Shown: positions 16,996-26,388, numbered from the stretch's first letter. The stretch is DNA of 36,534 nucleotides from Shewanella atlantica (GCF_003966265.1 NZ_RXNV01000023.1:1-36534); one strand, 5' to 3'. Notes: a model not told the origin generated them from the sequence alone. Program-made: numbers and translations.

Positions 16996-18255
16996 TTATT
17001 GAGTTCGCTCAACATGGCCACCTAAGCCTTTAAACTTATCTTCAATATGTTCATAGCCACGGTCCAGATGATAGATTCGATCAACAATCGTCGTGCCATC
17101 GGCCACGAGTCCGGCAATGACTAAGCTTGCGGATGCTCTGAGGTCGGTCGCCATCACCTGTGCACCATTGAGCCTTTCAATTCCCTGAATGATGCAGGTA
17201 TTACCCTCCAGCTCCATGTTGGCCCCCATACGGATCAGCTCAGGAACGTGCATAAATCGATTTTCAAAAATGGTTTCGGTTATGGTCGACGTCCCTTCGG
17301 CTAACACATTTAACAGACAGAACTGTGCCTGCATATCTGTCGGGAAACCTGGGTAGGGAACCGTTTTGATGTTAACGGCCTTTGGACGCTTACCTTGCAT
17401 ATCCAACTCGATCCAGTCACTGCCCGTTGTAATGTTCGCTCCGGCATCTTCAAGCTTAGCCAATACGGCTTCGAGAGTAGATGGGTCAGCATCGACACAG
17501 CGAATCTTGCCACGGGTTACCGCTGCAGCAATTAAGAAGCTTCCGGTCTCGATTCTGTCTGGCATGACTCGGTAATGACAACCATTCAAAGATTCAACAC
17601 CTTGAATACGAATCGAGTCAGTGCCGGCACCTTCAATTTTTGCACCCATGGCGATCAAGCAGTTAGCTAAGTCGATAACTTCAGGCTCGCGGGCTGCATT
17701 TTCAATAATCGTCTCACCATCGGCAAGTGTGGCAGCCATCAACAAGTTTTCTGTTGCGCCAACACTGATCATATCCATAAAGATATGCGCACCTTTTAAA
17801 CGGCCATCGACACGAGCCTTAATGTAGCCCTCTTCGACTTCGATTTTAGCGCCCATCTGCTCTAAACCATGCAGATGCAGGTTGACCGGGCGCGCACCAA
17901 TGGCGCACCCACCAGGCAATGACACATCGGCGGTGCCAAATCGAGCAAGCAAAGGACCTAATATAAGGATCGACGCCCGCATGGTTTTAACCAAGTCATA
18001 AGGCGCACAGAAGTGGTCCAGCGAGGTCGTAGAGATACGCACCTCACTGTTATCACTGCGACTGACCTCGGCACCAAGGCAACGAAGCAACTCACAACTA
18101 GTATTTACGTCTCGTAGGTTTGGTACATTACTAACAACAAAATCGGTTTCAGCTAAGACGCCCGCCATCAAGATTGGCAATGCAGCATTCTTTGCACCAG
18201 ATATAACAACATTACCGGCAAGCGCTTCGCTCGCCTCAATTTTTAATTTATCCAC
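16996..18255 (-). CDS. murA: UDP-N-acetylglucosamine 1-carboxyvinyltransferase
   Basis: MurA transfers enolpyruvate from PEP to UDP-GlcNAc, the first committed step of peptidoglycan synthesis and the target of fosfomycin. A GTG start at 18253-18255, with GAGAG just before it, gives 419 residues, the exact E. coli length; the longer frame to 18318 overlaps ibaG and is rejected. The active-site Cys is residue 117 in LPGGCAIGARPV, so a fosfomycin-sensitive form is expected. The N-terminal ISGAKNAALPILMA and C-terminal TDLRASASLVIAGL are typical. It lies 13 bp after ibaG, as in E. coli. Confidence 0.97.
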   Translation of the reverse strand: MDKLKIEASEALAGNVVISGAKNAALPILMAGVLAETDFVVSNVPNLRDVNTSCELLRCLGAEVSRSDNSEVRISTTSLDHFCAPYDLVKTMRASILILGPLLARFGTADVSLPGGCAIGARPVNLHLHGLEQMGAKIEVEEGYIKARVDGRLKGAHIFMDMISVGATENLLMAATLADGETIIENAAREPEVIDLANCLIAMGAKIEGAGTDSIRIQGVESLNGCHYRVMPDRIETGSFLIAAAVTRGKIRCVDADPSTLEAVLAKLEDAGANITTGSDWIELDMQGKRPKAVNIKTVPYPGFPTDMQAQFCLLNVLAEGTSTITETIFENRFMHVPELIRMGANMELEGNTCIIQGIERLNGAQVMATDLRASASLVIAGLVADGTTIVDRIYHLDRGYEHIEDKFKGLGGHVERTQ

Positions 18256-18268
18256 TTTAGCTCTCAGC

Positions 18269-18559
18269 TTACATGTTAAATACTTTTTCACGCTTCCATT
18301 GTGTCGGCGTGAAAGCATTGATCGTTAGCGCATGTAGTTCACCACTGGTGATACGATCCATTAACGGTCCATAAATTGTTTGCTGCTGCTTCACTCGTCC
18401 CATTCCATCGAAACACTCACCGACGGCAACGATTTTATAGTGGGTACCAGCTTGGGTCACATGAACTTCATCTAATGAAAGTGCATCTAATAACAGCTGC
18501 TCTAGCTCTTTCAGTTTCGCTGTATCTTCGTTAACTTGCTCTGTTTCGTTGGAATCCAT
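18269..18559 (-). CDS. ibaG: BolA-family protein IbaG
   Basis: IbaG (YrbA) is a BolA-like protein that binds monothiol glutaredoxin with an iron-sulfur cluster and affects acid resistance. Starting at MDSNE gives 96 residues; E. coli has 84-89. The BolA core is clear: VHVTQAGTHYKIVAVGECFDGM, RVKQQQTIYGPLM, and HALTINAFTPTQW. The ATG lies only 4 bp after the mlaB stop, and its ribosome site overlaps the end of mlaB. An ATG at 18589 inside mlaB is a less likely start. The mlaB-ibaG-murA order equals that of E. coli. Confidence 0.93.
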   Translation of the reverse strand: MDSNETEQVNEDTAKLKELEQLLLDALSLDEVHVTQAGTHYKIVAVGECFDGMGRVKQQQTIYGPLMDRITSGELHALTINAFTPTQWKREKVFNM

Positions 18560-18563
18560 GGTT

Positions 18564-18866
18564 CTATTTACCTTGTAATGCTTCTTCACTGAAGAAGAGT
18601 TCTAAATCATATAAGCCGATTAATTTTAATAATTGAATCGATGGTGAGGTCAGCACAAGCTTTCTGCTTTCACTCTTTGCCAGGCTTAGCAGCTCCAGGA
18701 GAAAAGCAACCCCGGCACTATCACTGTAGGACAATGCTGACAAGTCAATAACTTGAACGCTTTTACTCATTAAGGTATCTCGCTTACTCCAAAGTTTCAC
18801 AACTTCGACTTGAGATAAGCGGCCACTAACTCTGCACACCACGCCATCTTCAACAAATTCTGCCAC
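18564..18866 (-). CDS. mlaB: MlaB, STAS-domain subunit of the Mla transporter
   Basis: MlaB is the cytoplasmic STAS subunit that stabilises and regulates the MlaF ATPase in the inner-membrane MlaFEDB complex. The 100-residue protein is one STAS domain: VQVIDLSALSYSDSAGVAFLLELL contains the conserved loop with the SDSAG motif, where MlaB proteins keep a Thr or Ser important for activity. The start is GTG (18864-18866), which directly follows the mlaC stop codon (TAAGTG). Such abutting suggests translational coupling. Confidence 0.93.
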   Translation of the reverse strand: MAEFVEDGVVCRVSGRLSQVEVVKLWSKRDTLMSKSVQVIDLSALSYSDSAGVAFLLELLSLAKSESRKLVLTSPSIQLLKLIGLYDLELFFSEEALQGK

Positions 18867-19529
18867 TTAAACCTTTTTCCCTTTCGGATCGCGAATAATA
18901 TGCCCCTGAGTGCGTTGCTCCAGGTCAAGGATCACAGTGTCGATGCCTTTTTGACGAATGAGGTTTGAGATCTCTGAGCTTTTCGATGCAAGCAGGCTTA
19001 CCCCCTCAGCCACAAGATCAAACGCCTTCCAACTATCATCTTTCAAACGGCGCACCCTGAACTGCAGCTTAATCGGAGGGCGACCCGCTTCGATGACCTG
19101 TACATTCACATTCACCATATTTTCATGGGTAAAGTCAGCCGGAGGGGCAAATTTCACCTTTTGATCTGTGTACTCGGTAAACGCTTGCGCATAGGTTGAG
19201 ATTAAGTAGCCCTGAAATGCGGTAACGAAGCGCTCTCTCTGCTCTTTAGTTGTCTTCTTTAAATAAGATCCCATGACCTTATAGGACGCATATTTATAAT
19301 CGATATAAGGCATCAACTCATCCGAGACTATCACCTTAAGGTGGTCAGGATTGGTCTTAATTATGTCAATATCATGATGAAATCTGTCAAAAGTCCTATT
19401 TGCCACCGCCTCCACCATATCATAGGGATCCATGGTGTTCACTTCTGAGTCTTCATAATGAGCCGAAGCACTGAAAACCAGCAGTAACAATGAAGCTACT
19501 AACTTATTAATGTGATTATATATTCTCAT
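18867..19529 (-). CDS. mlaC: MlaC, periplasmic phospholipid-binding protein
   Basis: MlaC ferries phospholipids between the outer-membrane MlaA-porin complex and the inner-membrane MlaFEDB complex. The 220-residue product has a signal peptide (about residues 1-23, LLLLVFSASAHYED) and the MlaC/Ttg2D fold with stretches such as MVEAVANRTFDRF, PYIDYKYASYKVMGSYLKKTTKEQRERFVTAFQGYLISTYA and WKAFDLVAEGVSLLAS. It sits 3 bp after mlaD and abuts mlaB. Confidence 0.95.
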   Translation of the reverse strand: MRIYNHINKLVASLLLLVFSASAHYEDSEVNTMDPYDMVEAVANRTFDRFHHDIDIIKTNPDHLKVIVSDELMPYIDYKYASYKVMGSYLKKTTKEQRERFVTAFQGYLISTYAQAFTEYTDQKVKFAPPADFTHENMVNVNVQVIEAGRPPIKLQFRVRRLKDDSWKAFDLVAEGVSLLASKSSEISNLIRQKGIDTVILDLEQRTQGHIIRDPKGKKV

Positions 19530-19532
19530 TTC

Positions 19533-20003
19533 TTAATCCTTTGAAGAGGTGCTATACAGGAACTGACCGATCAGGTCCTCCAGCACGAGTGCAGAATGAG
19601 TATCATCAATACGGTCGCCATCGACTAACATGGCAATATCCTCATCCATAAACCCAGGAGTCAAGCCTAAAAACTGCTCACCGAGTAATCCAGAGGTCAA
19701 AATAGACAGACTACTTGTCTCAGGAAACTGATTAAACTCTTTATCCATCGACAGTTCGACAATCGGCACTAATTCAGAGGTATCCAGTGTAATCGCACTC
19801 ACTCGACCCACGACTACGCCACCGACTTTAACCGGGGAACGGACTTTCAAACCACCAATGTTGCTGAACTTAGCATAGAGGGTATAACTACTATTCCCCG
19901 TCTTAACTTCAACATTAGCCACATTAAAGACTAAGACCAAAAATGCGGTAAATCCTGATAAAAGAAAGAGCCCTACTAAAACTTCAATTTTCCGAGTTAA
20001 CAT
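19533..20003 (-). CDS. mlaD: MlaD, MCE-domain protein
   Basis: MlaD forms a hexameric ring in the periplasm on top of MlaE and provides the lipid channel of the inner-membrane Mla complex. The 156-residue protein has an N-terminal membrane anchor (about residues 6-27) and one MCE domain (residues about 38-118: YTLYAKFSNIGGLKVRSPVKVGGVVVGRV, TSGLLGEQFLGLTPG). The short C-terminal helix ending in SSKD probably forms the central pore bundle. It lies between mlaE and mlaC in the standard order. Confidence 0.96.
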   Translation of the reverse strand: MLTRKIEVLVGLFLLSGFTAFLVLVFNVANVEVKTGNSSYTLYAKFSNIGGLKVRSPVKVGGVVVGRVSAITLDTSELVPIVELSMDKEFNQFPETSSLSILTSGLLGEQFLGLTPGFMDEDIAMLVDGDRIDDTHSALVLEDLIGQFLYSTSSKD

Positions 20004-20059
20004 ACTCTCATTTCCACTCTACATTTGAATATCAAAAAAATGAAATTCATGTTCATCCA

Positions 20060-20842
20060 TTAACGACCAAACATCACCGCGGTAAGCAAGAAGTCCAGCG
20101 CCAATACGGCCAAGCTAGACTGAACAACGGTTTGCGTTGTTGCCTTACTGATACCCTCCGGATTCGGGATCACCCGGTAACCTCGATACAAGGCAATCCA
20201 GGTCACGACGACGGCAAATACCAGACTCTTAATTATGCAGTTAACTATATCTTCGCGCCACTCGACGGATGCCTGAAGAATCGACCAGAAACTCCCGCTG
20301 TCGATCCCTTTCCATTCAACCCCTACGACATGCCCACCATAGATGCCCACGGCGGTAAATATCAAGGCTAACATAGGCAAGCTGACCACTCCGGCCCAAA
20401 ATCTGGGTGCAATAATCTGTCTGAGAGGATCGATAGCCATCATCTCAAGACTCGACAACTGCTCTGTGCTCTTCATTAAGCCAATTTCTGCGGTGAGCGC
20501 CGAGCCGGCACGACCGGCAAACAAGAGTGCCGTCACCACAGGCCCCAACTCTCGAAGGAGACTTAAGGCCACCATAGGACCCAGACTCTCTTCGGTACCA
20601 AAACCGACTAAGATGTTATAACCCTGAAGGGCTAACACCATGCCGATAAAGAGGCCCGAAACAAAAATCAACACCATCGATTGAACACCGACAATGTAAA
20701 GCTGCCTGACAAATAGCGGGAAGCCTTTGATTCTGGGTTTACGCGCTATCGCTCCCCAGAGCATTAAACCTGCACGCCCGAGACCGACAACAAAATCTAT
20801 GGTAAGTCTGCCAAGACTCGCCAGTTGATTAGTCATATTCAT
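20060..20842 (-). CDS. mlaE: MlaE, permease of the phospholipid transporter
   Basis: MlaE is the membrane permease of MlaFEDB. Starting at MNMTNQ gives 260 residues, the E. coli length; GGGAG lies six bases before this ATG, so the longer frame to 20872 is rejected. Family signs are FVRQLYIVGVQSMVLIFVSGLFIGMVLALQGY, ELGPVVTALLFAGRAGSALTAEIGLMKSTEQ (the conserved coupling region that touches MlaF) and a C-terminal helix TTQTVVQSSLAVLALDFLLTAVMF. About five to six membrane helices are expected. It follows mlaF after 63 bp. Confidence 0.95.
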   Translation of the reverse strand: MNMTNQLASLGRLTIDFVVGLGRAGLMLWGAIARKPRIKGFPLFVRQLYIVGVQSMVLIFVSGLFIGMVLALQGYNILVGFGTEESLGPMVALSLLRELGPVVTALLFAGRAGSALTAEIGLMKSTEQLSSLEMMAIDPLRQIIAPRFWAGVVSLPMLALIFTAVGIYGGHVVGVEWKGIDSGSFWSILQASVEWREDIVNCIIKSLVFAVVVTWIALYRGYRVIPNPEGISKATTQTVVQSSLAVLALDFLLTAVMFGR

Positions 20843-20905
20843 TGACCACTCCCGTGAATGAGGCAATGACACTTAAATAGTAAATACGATTTATCTCCAT
20901 CATCG

Positions 20906-21721
20906 CTAACCTACTAACTCCTTTTGATAGTCCTCAGCAGGGAAATGGAACGGAACCGGACCATCCGGCTCTCCGCCAATAAACTGCTTCAATTGAGGAT
21001 TGTCAGCATTTTTCAACTCTAGTGGAGTACCGTGAGCAATGATCCGCTTATCAGCCATCACATAAACATAATCGGCAATACTCAATACCTCTTGCACATC
21101 GTGAGAGATAACCACAGATGTTAACTGAAGTGCATCGGACAGCTCACGGATCAGTTTAACCAAGACCCCCATAGAGACAGGATCTTGGCCGGCGAAAGGC
21201 TCATCATACATCACCATCTCAGGTTCCAGGGCTATCGCTCTTGCAAGTGCTGCTCTGCGCTGCATTCCTCCGGAAAGTTCACTGGGCATCATGGATGCAG
21301 TCCCACGCAGCCCCACGGCTTCAAGCTTCATCAACACTATTCGTCTGATGATTTTTTCAGATAAACCTGAGTGCTCTCTTAACGCAAATGCCACATTATC
21401 GAACACATTCATGTCGGTAAAAAGGGCGCCACTTTGAAACAGCATGCTCATCCGCTTACGCATATTGAACAGCTGCTCTCGGCTGCATCTATGCACATCC
21501 TGGCCATCGAACAACACTTGTCCGGCGTCAGGTATCAGCTGCCCCCCCATTAGCTTCAACAGGGTCGTTTTACCTATTCCGCTGGGCCCCATGATAGCGG
21601 TCACCTTACCTTTAGGAATAGACAGGCTGATATCATCAAAAATGATATGTTCACCCCGACTGAAATCCAAATTACGGACTTCAACCAATGATTTCGGCTC
21701 GATTGGTACCTTGTGATTCAT
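20906..21721 (-). CDS. mlaF: MlaF, ATPase of the phospholipid transporter
   Basis: MlaF is the ABC ATPase driving lipid movement by MlaFEDB. The start MNHKVPIEPK (GGAAG before the ATG) gives 271 residues; E. coli has 269. Walker A is GPSGIGKT (45-52), the signature is ELSGGMQRRAALARA, Walker B is MVMYDEPFAGQDP, and the switch His is in VVISHDVQEV. It is the first gene of mlaFEDCB-ibaG-murA and is divergent from the Ca/Na antiporter gene, with about 180 bp between the two starts. Confidence 0.96.
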   Translation of the reverse strand: MNHKVPIEPKSLVEVRNLDFSRGEHIIFDDISLSIPKGKVTAIMGPSGIGKTTLLKLMGGQLIPDAGQVLFDGQDVHRCSREQLFNMRKRMSMLFQSGALFTDMNVFDNVAFALREHSGLSEKIIRRIVLMKLEAVGLRGTASMMPSELSGGMQRRAALARAIALEPEMVMYDEPFAGQDPVSMGVLVKLIRELSDALQLTSVVISHDVQEVLSIADYVYVMADKRIIAHGTPLELKNADNPQLKQFIGGEPDGPVPFHFPAEDYQKELVG

Positions 21722-21898
21722 TTCACTTCCATTTATGCAACGGGTGAGAAGACGACTGTTCAGGCGAAAGAAAAGAGGCAAATTGTACGTAATTGACCTA
21801 TTCGGTACAACTGAATCGACACTATCTTGCCTCAATACTTTCAATTTTGCTCATTTCCGGCGAAAATGCGCGTCAGACTATCTCTAGAATGTAATTTG

Positions 21899-22858
21899 AT
21901 GTTATTTAATATTTTCATGCTTATCGCTGGATTGGGTGCCCTGGTTTGGAGTGCTGACAAGTTTGTATATGGAGCGGCCGCCTTTGCAAGAAACCTCGGG
22001 CTCCCCCCTATGCTAATAGGACTAACCATTGTCGCGATGGGCAGTTCTGCGCCAGAGATGTTCGTTGCAGCAACCGCTTCAATGGAAGGCATGACTGATA
22101 CCGCTATAGGTAATGTTCTGGGCTCAAACATTGCCAACATCACGCTTATCTTAGGGATAACGGCTCTATTGGGTGCTATTTCAGTCAGCTCACAGACCCT
22201 GCTGCGTGAAATCCCTATGATGCTGGGTGCAACTGTGATTGTCGGCTACTTCCTTCATGATGGCTTCCTCACCCGAATAGAAGGCTTTATGCTGATGGGG
22301 CTGTTTTTTACCCTCATGGGTTATCTTATCTGGCATGGATTAACCAATAAAAATCATGATCCCCTTGAAGATGAAGCCGATGACGAGATCCCTAAAGGGG
22401 TTCCAACACATAAAGCAGTTTTCTGGTTGGTCGTCGGCATCGTTTTATTGCCCCTTTCGGCCGACTGGATGGTACAAGGTGCCGTGGGCATAGCAAAAGC
22501 CTACCACCTCTCAGATCTCGTAATAGGCCTGACAATTATCGCCATTGGTACCAGCTTACCCGAACTTGCAGCCTGTGTGGCAGGAGTGCTCAAGAAAGAA
22601 GACGACTTGGCCATAGGTAACATCGTAGGCTCAAACTTATTCAATATCCTCGCAGTACTGGCATTGCCTGGCATTATCGCTCCCGGAGAGGTTGATGCCG
22701 CTGCCAGCACGCGAGATTTTTATATGGTACTAGCAACCAGCAGCGCGCTAGCTGTTCTCATTCTACTCAGTGGACGCGTCCGCCAATTGAAACCTTGGCA
22801 TGGCGTTGTGTTACTTTGTACTTTTATTGCGTACCAATTAGTCCTTTTTCTCGCTTAA
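21899..22858 (+). CDS. Calcium/sodium antiporter family protein (YrbG-like)
   Basis: This membrane protein of about 319 residues has two copies of the Na/Ca exchanger domain. Both alpha repeats are visible: GLTIVAMGSSAPEMFVAA with NVLGSNIANITLILG, and GLTIIAIGTSLPELAACV with NIVGSNLFNILAVLA. Ten membrane helices are expected. Relatives are YrbG of E. coli, encoded at the same place before kdsD; the ion has not been settled for E. coli. The start at 21899 is chosen from homology; a longer frame to 21827 lacks a better ribosome site. It leads the kds-lpt-rpoN gene series. Confidence 0.9.
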   Translation: MLFNIFMLIAGLGALVWSADKFVYGAAAFARNLGLPPMLIGLTIVAMGSSAPEMFVAATASMEGMTDTAIGNVLGSNIANITLILGITALLGAISVSSQTLLREIPMMLGATVIVGYFLHDGFLTRIEGFMLMGLFFTLMGYLIWHGLTNKNHDPLEDEADDEIPKGVPTHKAVFWLVVGIVLLPLSADWMVQGAVGIAKAYHLSDLVIGLTIIAIGTSLPELAACVAGVLKKEDDLAIGNIVGSNLFNILAVLALPGIIAPGEVDAAASTRDFYMVLATSSALAVLILLSGRVRQLKPWHGVVLLCTFIAYQLVLFLA

Positions 22859-22897
22859 TCCCGAGAGTGATAAAGCCGAATCAACAGAGAGATAAAA

Positions 22898-23875
22898 ATG
22901 GTAGATGAAACTCAATTACGCCAATGGGGCAGAAATGTTATCGATATCGAAAGAAATGCTCTCGATAATCTATACCAGTATGTAGATTCTGCAGAGTTTG
23001 CTACGGCGTGCAGGTTAATCCTCGAATGTACCGGCAAGGTCATCGTGATGGGGATGGGCAAATCCGGACATATAGGCAATAAGATTTCGGCAACCTTAGC
23101 CAGTACCGGCACCCCCGCATTCTTCGTTCACCCCGGTGAAGCCAGCCACGGCGATCTTGGCGTTCTGAGTGAAAATGATATCATCTTGGCCATCTCAAAC
23201 TCAGGTGAAGCCAGTGAAATTCTCACCCTGATGCCGGTGATCAAACGGATAGGGCTGCCAATTATCGCCGTTACCGGTAAACCCGAATCGAATATGGCCA
23301 AGTTGTCTATCGTGCACCTGTGTATCGAAGTACCGGAAGAGGCTTGTCCTCTTGGACTGGCACCGACCTCGAGTACCACTGCCACCTTAGTCATGGGAGA
23401 TGCACTGGCCGTCGCGCTGCTGCAAGCCCGTGGATTCACCAAGGACGACTTTGCACTATCACACCCAGGCGGGAGCTTAGGCCGGAAATTACTGCTTAAA
23501 GTTAGCGATGTTATGCATAAAGCAGCCGAACTACCTCTGGTCAGCCATAATATCTGCATTACAGATGCGCTGTATGAGATTTCAAAGAAAGGCTTGGGCA
23601 TGACTGCCGTTGTCGATGATGATAACAAACTCGTCGGTATCTTTACCGATGGCGACCTACGCAGAGTGATCGACGCCGAAGTCAACCTGAGGAAGACCTC
23701 GATAAGTGATGTGATGAGCAGAGGCTGCGTAACTGTTTGTGATGGGATCTTGGCAGCCGAAGCCTTGAAAGTGATGGAAGAGAAAGACATTAACGGCCTG
23801 ATCGTCATCGATGAACTGCAGCAGCCGATCGGTGCATTGAACATGCTGGATATGGTTAAAGCGGGCGTGATCTAA
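22898..23875 (+). CDS. kdsD: D-arabinose 5-phosphate isomerase
   Basis: KdsD converts ribulose 5-phosphate into arabinose 5-phosphate, the first step of Kdo synthesis for LPS. The 325-residue product has an N-terminal SIS domain (VIVMGMGKSGHIGNKISATLASTGTPAFFVHPGEASHGD) and two C-terminal CBS domains (about residues 205-325, VMHKAAELPLV, GIFTDGDLRRVID, VMSRGCVTVC). Length and domain order equal E. coli KdsD. It is followed by kdsC. Confidence 0.96.
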   Translation: MVDETQLRQWGRNVIDIERNALDNLYQYVDSAEFATACRLILECTGKVIVMGMGKSGHIGNKISATLASTGTPAFFVHPGEASHGDLGVLSENDIILAISNSGEASEILTLMPVIKRIGLPIIAVTGKPESNMAKLSIVHLCIEVPEEACPLGLAPTSSTTATLVMGDALAVALLQARGFTKDDFALSHPGGSLGRKLLLKVSDVMHKAAELPLVSHNICITDALYEISKKGLGMTAVVDDDNKLVGIFTDGDLRRVIDAEVNLRKTSISDVMSRGCVTVCDGILAAEALKVMEEKDINGLIVIDELQQPIGALNMLDMVKAGVI

Positions 23876-23962
23876 CCGTGACAACGTCAGATTTAGTCAG
23901 TCAAAAACAGGTTTACTGCAGGTTTAAGAATTCAGGCACAATTAAAGCGGGAGGCGCTTAAC

Positions 23963-24514
23963 ATGTCACATCAAGGTTTTTACGGTCCCATAAGTGAAGA
24001 TGTTTGGCAAAAAGCAAAAAATATCAAGTTACTCATCTGTGATGTCGATGGTGTCTTCTCCGATGGCCTGGTTTACATGAGCAACGGCGGTGAAGAGCTG
24101 AAAACCTTCCATACTAGAGATGGCTACGGAGTAAGGTCTCTGCTCACCAGTGATATCCCTGTCGCTATCATCACCGGGCGTAAATCCCAGATAGTCGAAG
24201 ACCGTATGACGGCCCTTGGGGTCACTCATATCTACCAAGGTGTAGACGATAAGTTGGTGCCATATCAGGACCTGCTAGCTCTTTATAATGTCAGCCCTGA
24301 GCAGGTCGCCTATATCGGTGATGACATGGTGGATCTTCCGGTGATGAAGCAGGTGGGATTATCTGTGTGTGTTGCCGACGGACACCCTTATGTCAAGCAA
24401 CATGTCGACTTCACCACAACTATTCGTGGTGGCCACGGTGCATTGCGTGAATTGACGGATCTTTTGTTACTCAGCCAGGATAAGTTCGATACCGCTCACG
24501 GAATGAGTATATGA
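23963..24514 (+). CDS. kdsC: 3-deoxy-D-manno-octulosonate 8-phosphate phosphatase
   Basis: KdsC removes phosphate from Kdo 8-phosphate. The 183-residue protein is a C0-type HAD phosphatase with the nucleophile/acid pair Asp27/Asp29 in ICDVDGVFSDG, motif II in VAIITGRKSQIVEDR, and motif III/IV in VAYIGDDMVDLPVM. Being tetrameric without a cap is typical of the family. Its stop codon overlaps the lptC start (ATGA), suggesting translational coupling. Confidence 0.96.
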   Translation: MSHQGFYGPISEDVWQKAKNIKLLICDVDGVFSDGLVYMSNGGEELKTFHTRDGYGVRSLLTSDIPVAIITGRKSQIVEDRMTALGVTHIYQGVDDKLVPYQDLLALYNVSPEQVAYIGDDMVDLPVMKQVGLSVCVADGHPYVKQHVDFTTTIRGGHGALRELTDLLLLSQDKFDTAHGMSI

Positions 24515-25068
24515 ATAGAGTGACTCTGGCCATTATTGCCTTTTTTGGTACGGCTTTAATACTTTATTGGCAGGTGCAATCGAAGAGAGGCACTGAAGAG
24601 GTGGCAATAGATGCCAGTCTTCGACCGGACTATGTTGCCGATAACCTGCGAAGCGTAGAGTATAACGAGCTGGGCCTGGTTAATAGCCGTGTTACTGCGA
24701 CTCATATGGAGCATTATGAAGAGGCCAATATGACCTACTTCACCCAACCCATCTATTTAGTTTATCCCGATCAAGGGCAAGCTCAATGGCGTCTTCAATC
24801 ATCTGAGGGAACACTGAACAAAAAATCGGGTAAAGTGATTCTGGAGAAGGATGTTATTATTGATGCAATTAGCCCGGAAGAGCCTGTTCAGACAATTAAA
24901 ACGACCTACCTTGAATTAGATCTAAACACTATGATTATGACATCGGATCGCGATATCTACATCACAGGTACCGATTTTTTGATTAAAGGGGTTGGACTCT
25001 ACGCAGATCTTAATGCTCAGAGTGTGCAATTAACCAGTCAGGTTGAAGGAATATATGAAGCAAAATAA
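24511..25068 (+). CDS. lptC: LPS export protein LptC
   Basis: LptC is a bitopic inner-membrane protein that passes LPS from the LptB2FG ABC transporter to LptA. The 185-residue protein has one N-terminal membrane helix (about residues 4-22) and a periplasmic beta-jellyroll (MEHYEEANMTYFTQPIYLVY, WRLQSSEGTLNKKSGKVILEKDV, ITGTDFLIKGVGLYADL). The start overlaps the kdsC stop and its end overlaps lptA by 14 bp. Confidence 0.94.
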   Translation: MNRVTLAIIAFFGTALILYWQVQSKRGTEEVAIDASLRPDYVADNLRSVEYNELGLVNSRVTATHMEHYEEANMTYFTQPIYLVYPDQGQAQWRLQSSEGTLNKKSGKVILEKDVIIDAISPEEPVQTIKTTYLELDLNTMIMTSDRDIYITGTDFLIKGVGLYADLNAQSVQLTSQVEGIYEAK

Positions 25069-25660
25069 ATTACTTATCATCGTCATGCTATCCCTAGTTA
25101 GTTTTAGTGGGATGGCTAAACTGGACGATCTGAAACAGGAAGTGAAGATCTCTGCCGCCAGTCAGGAAGCAGATATTAAAAATAACCAGATCATCTTCAA
25201 CGGCCCCGTCGAAGTCACCCAGGGTTCAGTAAAGATCCTGGCCGATGAGCTCAGAGCATTTTCTAAAGAGGAAGGCGGCGGAAAGATACTGGTTGCAACG
25301 GGAAGCCCAGCCACCTATTCACAGATAATGGAAGATGGTCGCCCGGCATCTGCGAGTGCCAAAGAGATACGCTACGAGCTATCCAGCAGAACCTTAACCC
25401 TTATCGGCAATGCCACTCTGGAGCAGGCAGGCAGCCAGGTAACGGGTAACCAGATCCGTTACAACATAGCTAAGCAACAACTCATTGCTGAGAGTACCGG
25501 CAATGACAGAGTGATCACCATCATTCAACCTGAAAACTATCAGGAAGAGACAGAGACAGAGCCTGAGCCACAAACACCAACACCAACACCATCAGATGAA
25601 CCTGAGGTGAAAAAACAGATCCAGCCAGAACAAGCGACTATAAAGCAGGAGCCAAAATGA
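25055..25660 (+). CDS. lptA: LPS transport periplasmic protein LptA
   Basis: LptA forms the periplasmic bridge that carries LPS to the outer membrane. The chosen ATG at 25055 has AAGGA before it and gives 201 residues. The signal peptide (about residues 1-22, ending SFSGMA) is followed by a beta-jellyroll OstA domain (NNQIIFNGPVEVTQGSVKILADEL, TGSPATYSQ, ATLEQAGSQVTGNQIRYN). The last 35 residues are an unusual Pro/Thr/Glu/Gln-rich tail (about 165-201), longer than that of E. coli LptA. It overlaps lptC by 14 bp and lptB by 4 bp. Confidence 0.94.
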   Translation: MKQNKLLIIVMLSLVSFSGMAKLDDLKQEVKISAASQEADIKNNQIIFNGPVEVTQGSVKILADELRAFSKEEGGGKILVATGSPATYSQIMEDGRPASASAKEIRYELSSRTLTLIGNATLEQAGSQVTGNQIRYNIAKQQLIAESTGNDRVITIIQPENYQEETETEPEPQTPTPTPSDEPEVKKQIQPEQATIKQEPK

Positions 25661-26388
25661 GCGAGATGACGCTAAAGGCCGTTAACCTTGCCAAGAGCTA
25701 TAAGAGTCGTGCCGTAGTACAAGATGTGAGTCTCACAGTAAAAACAGGGCAAATCGTCGGTCTGTTAGGTCCCAATGGTGCCGGAAAAACCACTACGTTT
25801 TATATGGTGGTTGGCCTGGTGCAGAGTGATAAGGGGCGCATCTTTATTGACGAGGATGACCTGACCTTAGATCCAATGCATCTACGCGCCAGAAAAGGGA
25901 TAGGTTACCTGCCGCAAGAAGCCAGTATTTTTCGTAAGCTCTCGGTCAGAGATAACATCATGGCGGTATTACAGACCCGCTCAGAGATGGATAACAATGA
26001 GCGCGAAGAGCAGCTTGAACACCTGTTAGAAGAGTTTCATATCACTCATATCAGAGACAGTCAGGGTATGGCATTGTCTGGTGGTGAACGTCGACGAGTC
26101 GAAATTGCACGAGCATTGGCGGCAAATCCAAAATTTATCCTGCTCGATGAACCCTTTGCAGGTGTCGATCCGATTTCGGTTATCGACATAAAGAAAATCA
26201 TCTTACAGCTCAAGAGTCGAGGGCTTGGCGTGCTAATCACAGACCATAACGTTCGTGAAACACTGGACGTTTGTGAGCACGCCTACATAGTGAGTCACGG
26301 AAACTTAATCGCCGAAGGCACCCCTGCCGAAATCTTAGACAATCAGCAGGTACGGGCAGTGTACTTAGGTGAACAATTCAAGCTATAG
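25657..26388 (+). CDS. lptB: LPS export ATP-binding protein LptB
   Basis: LptB is the ATPase of the LptB2FG LPS extractor. The 243-residue protein shows Walker A GPNGAGKT (38-45), the Q loop in LPQEASIFRKL, the signature LSGGERRRVEIARAL, Walker B FILLDEPFAGVDP and the His switch in LITDHNVRETL. The start codon overlaps the lptA stop (ATGA). lptFG are not in the window, as usual. A small hairpin overlaps the stop. Confidence 0.97.
   Translation: MSEMTLKAVNLAKSYKSRAVVQDVSLTVKTGQIVGLLGPNGAGKTTTFYMVVGLVQSDKGRIFIDEDDLTLDPMHLRARKGIGYLPQEASIFRKLSVRDNIMAVLQTRSEMDNNEREEQLEHLLEEFHITHIRDSQGMALSGGERRRVEIARALAANPKFILLDEPFAGVDPISVIDIKKIILQLKSRGLGVLITDHNVRETLDVCEHAYIVSHGNLIAEGTPAEILDNQQVRAVYLGEQFKL

Noticed and set aside
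23128..23844. 238-codon minus-strand frame opposite kdsD
   Set aside because: Fully antisense to a firmly identified gene, Ser-rich, with no ribosome site or known family.
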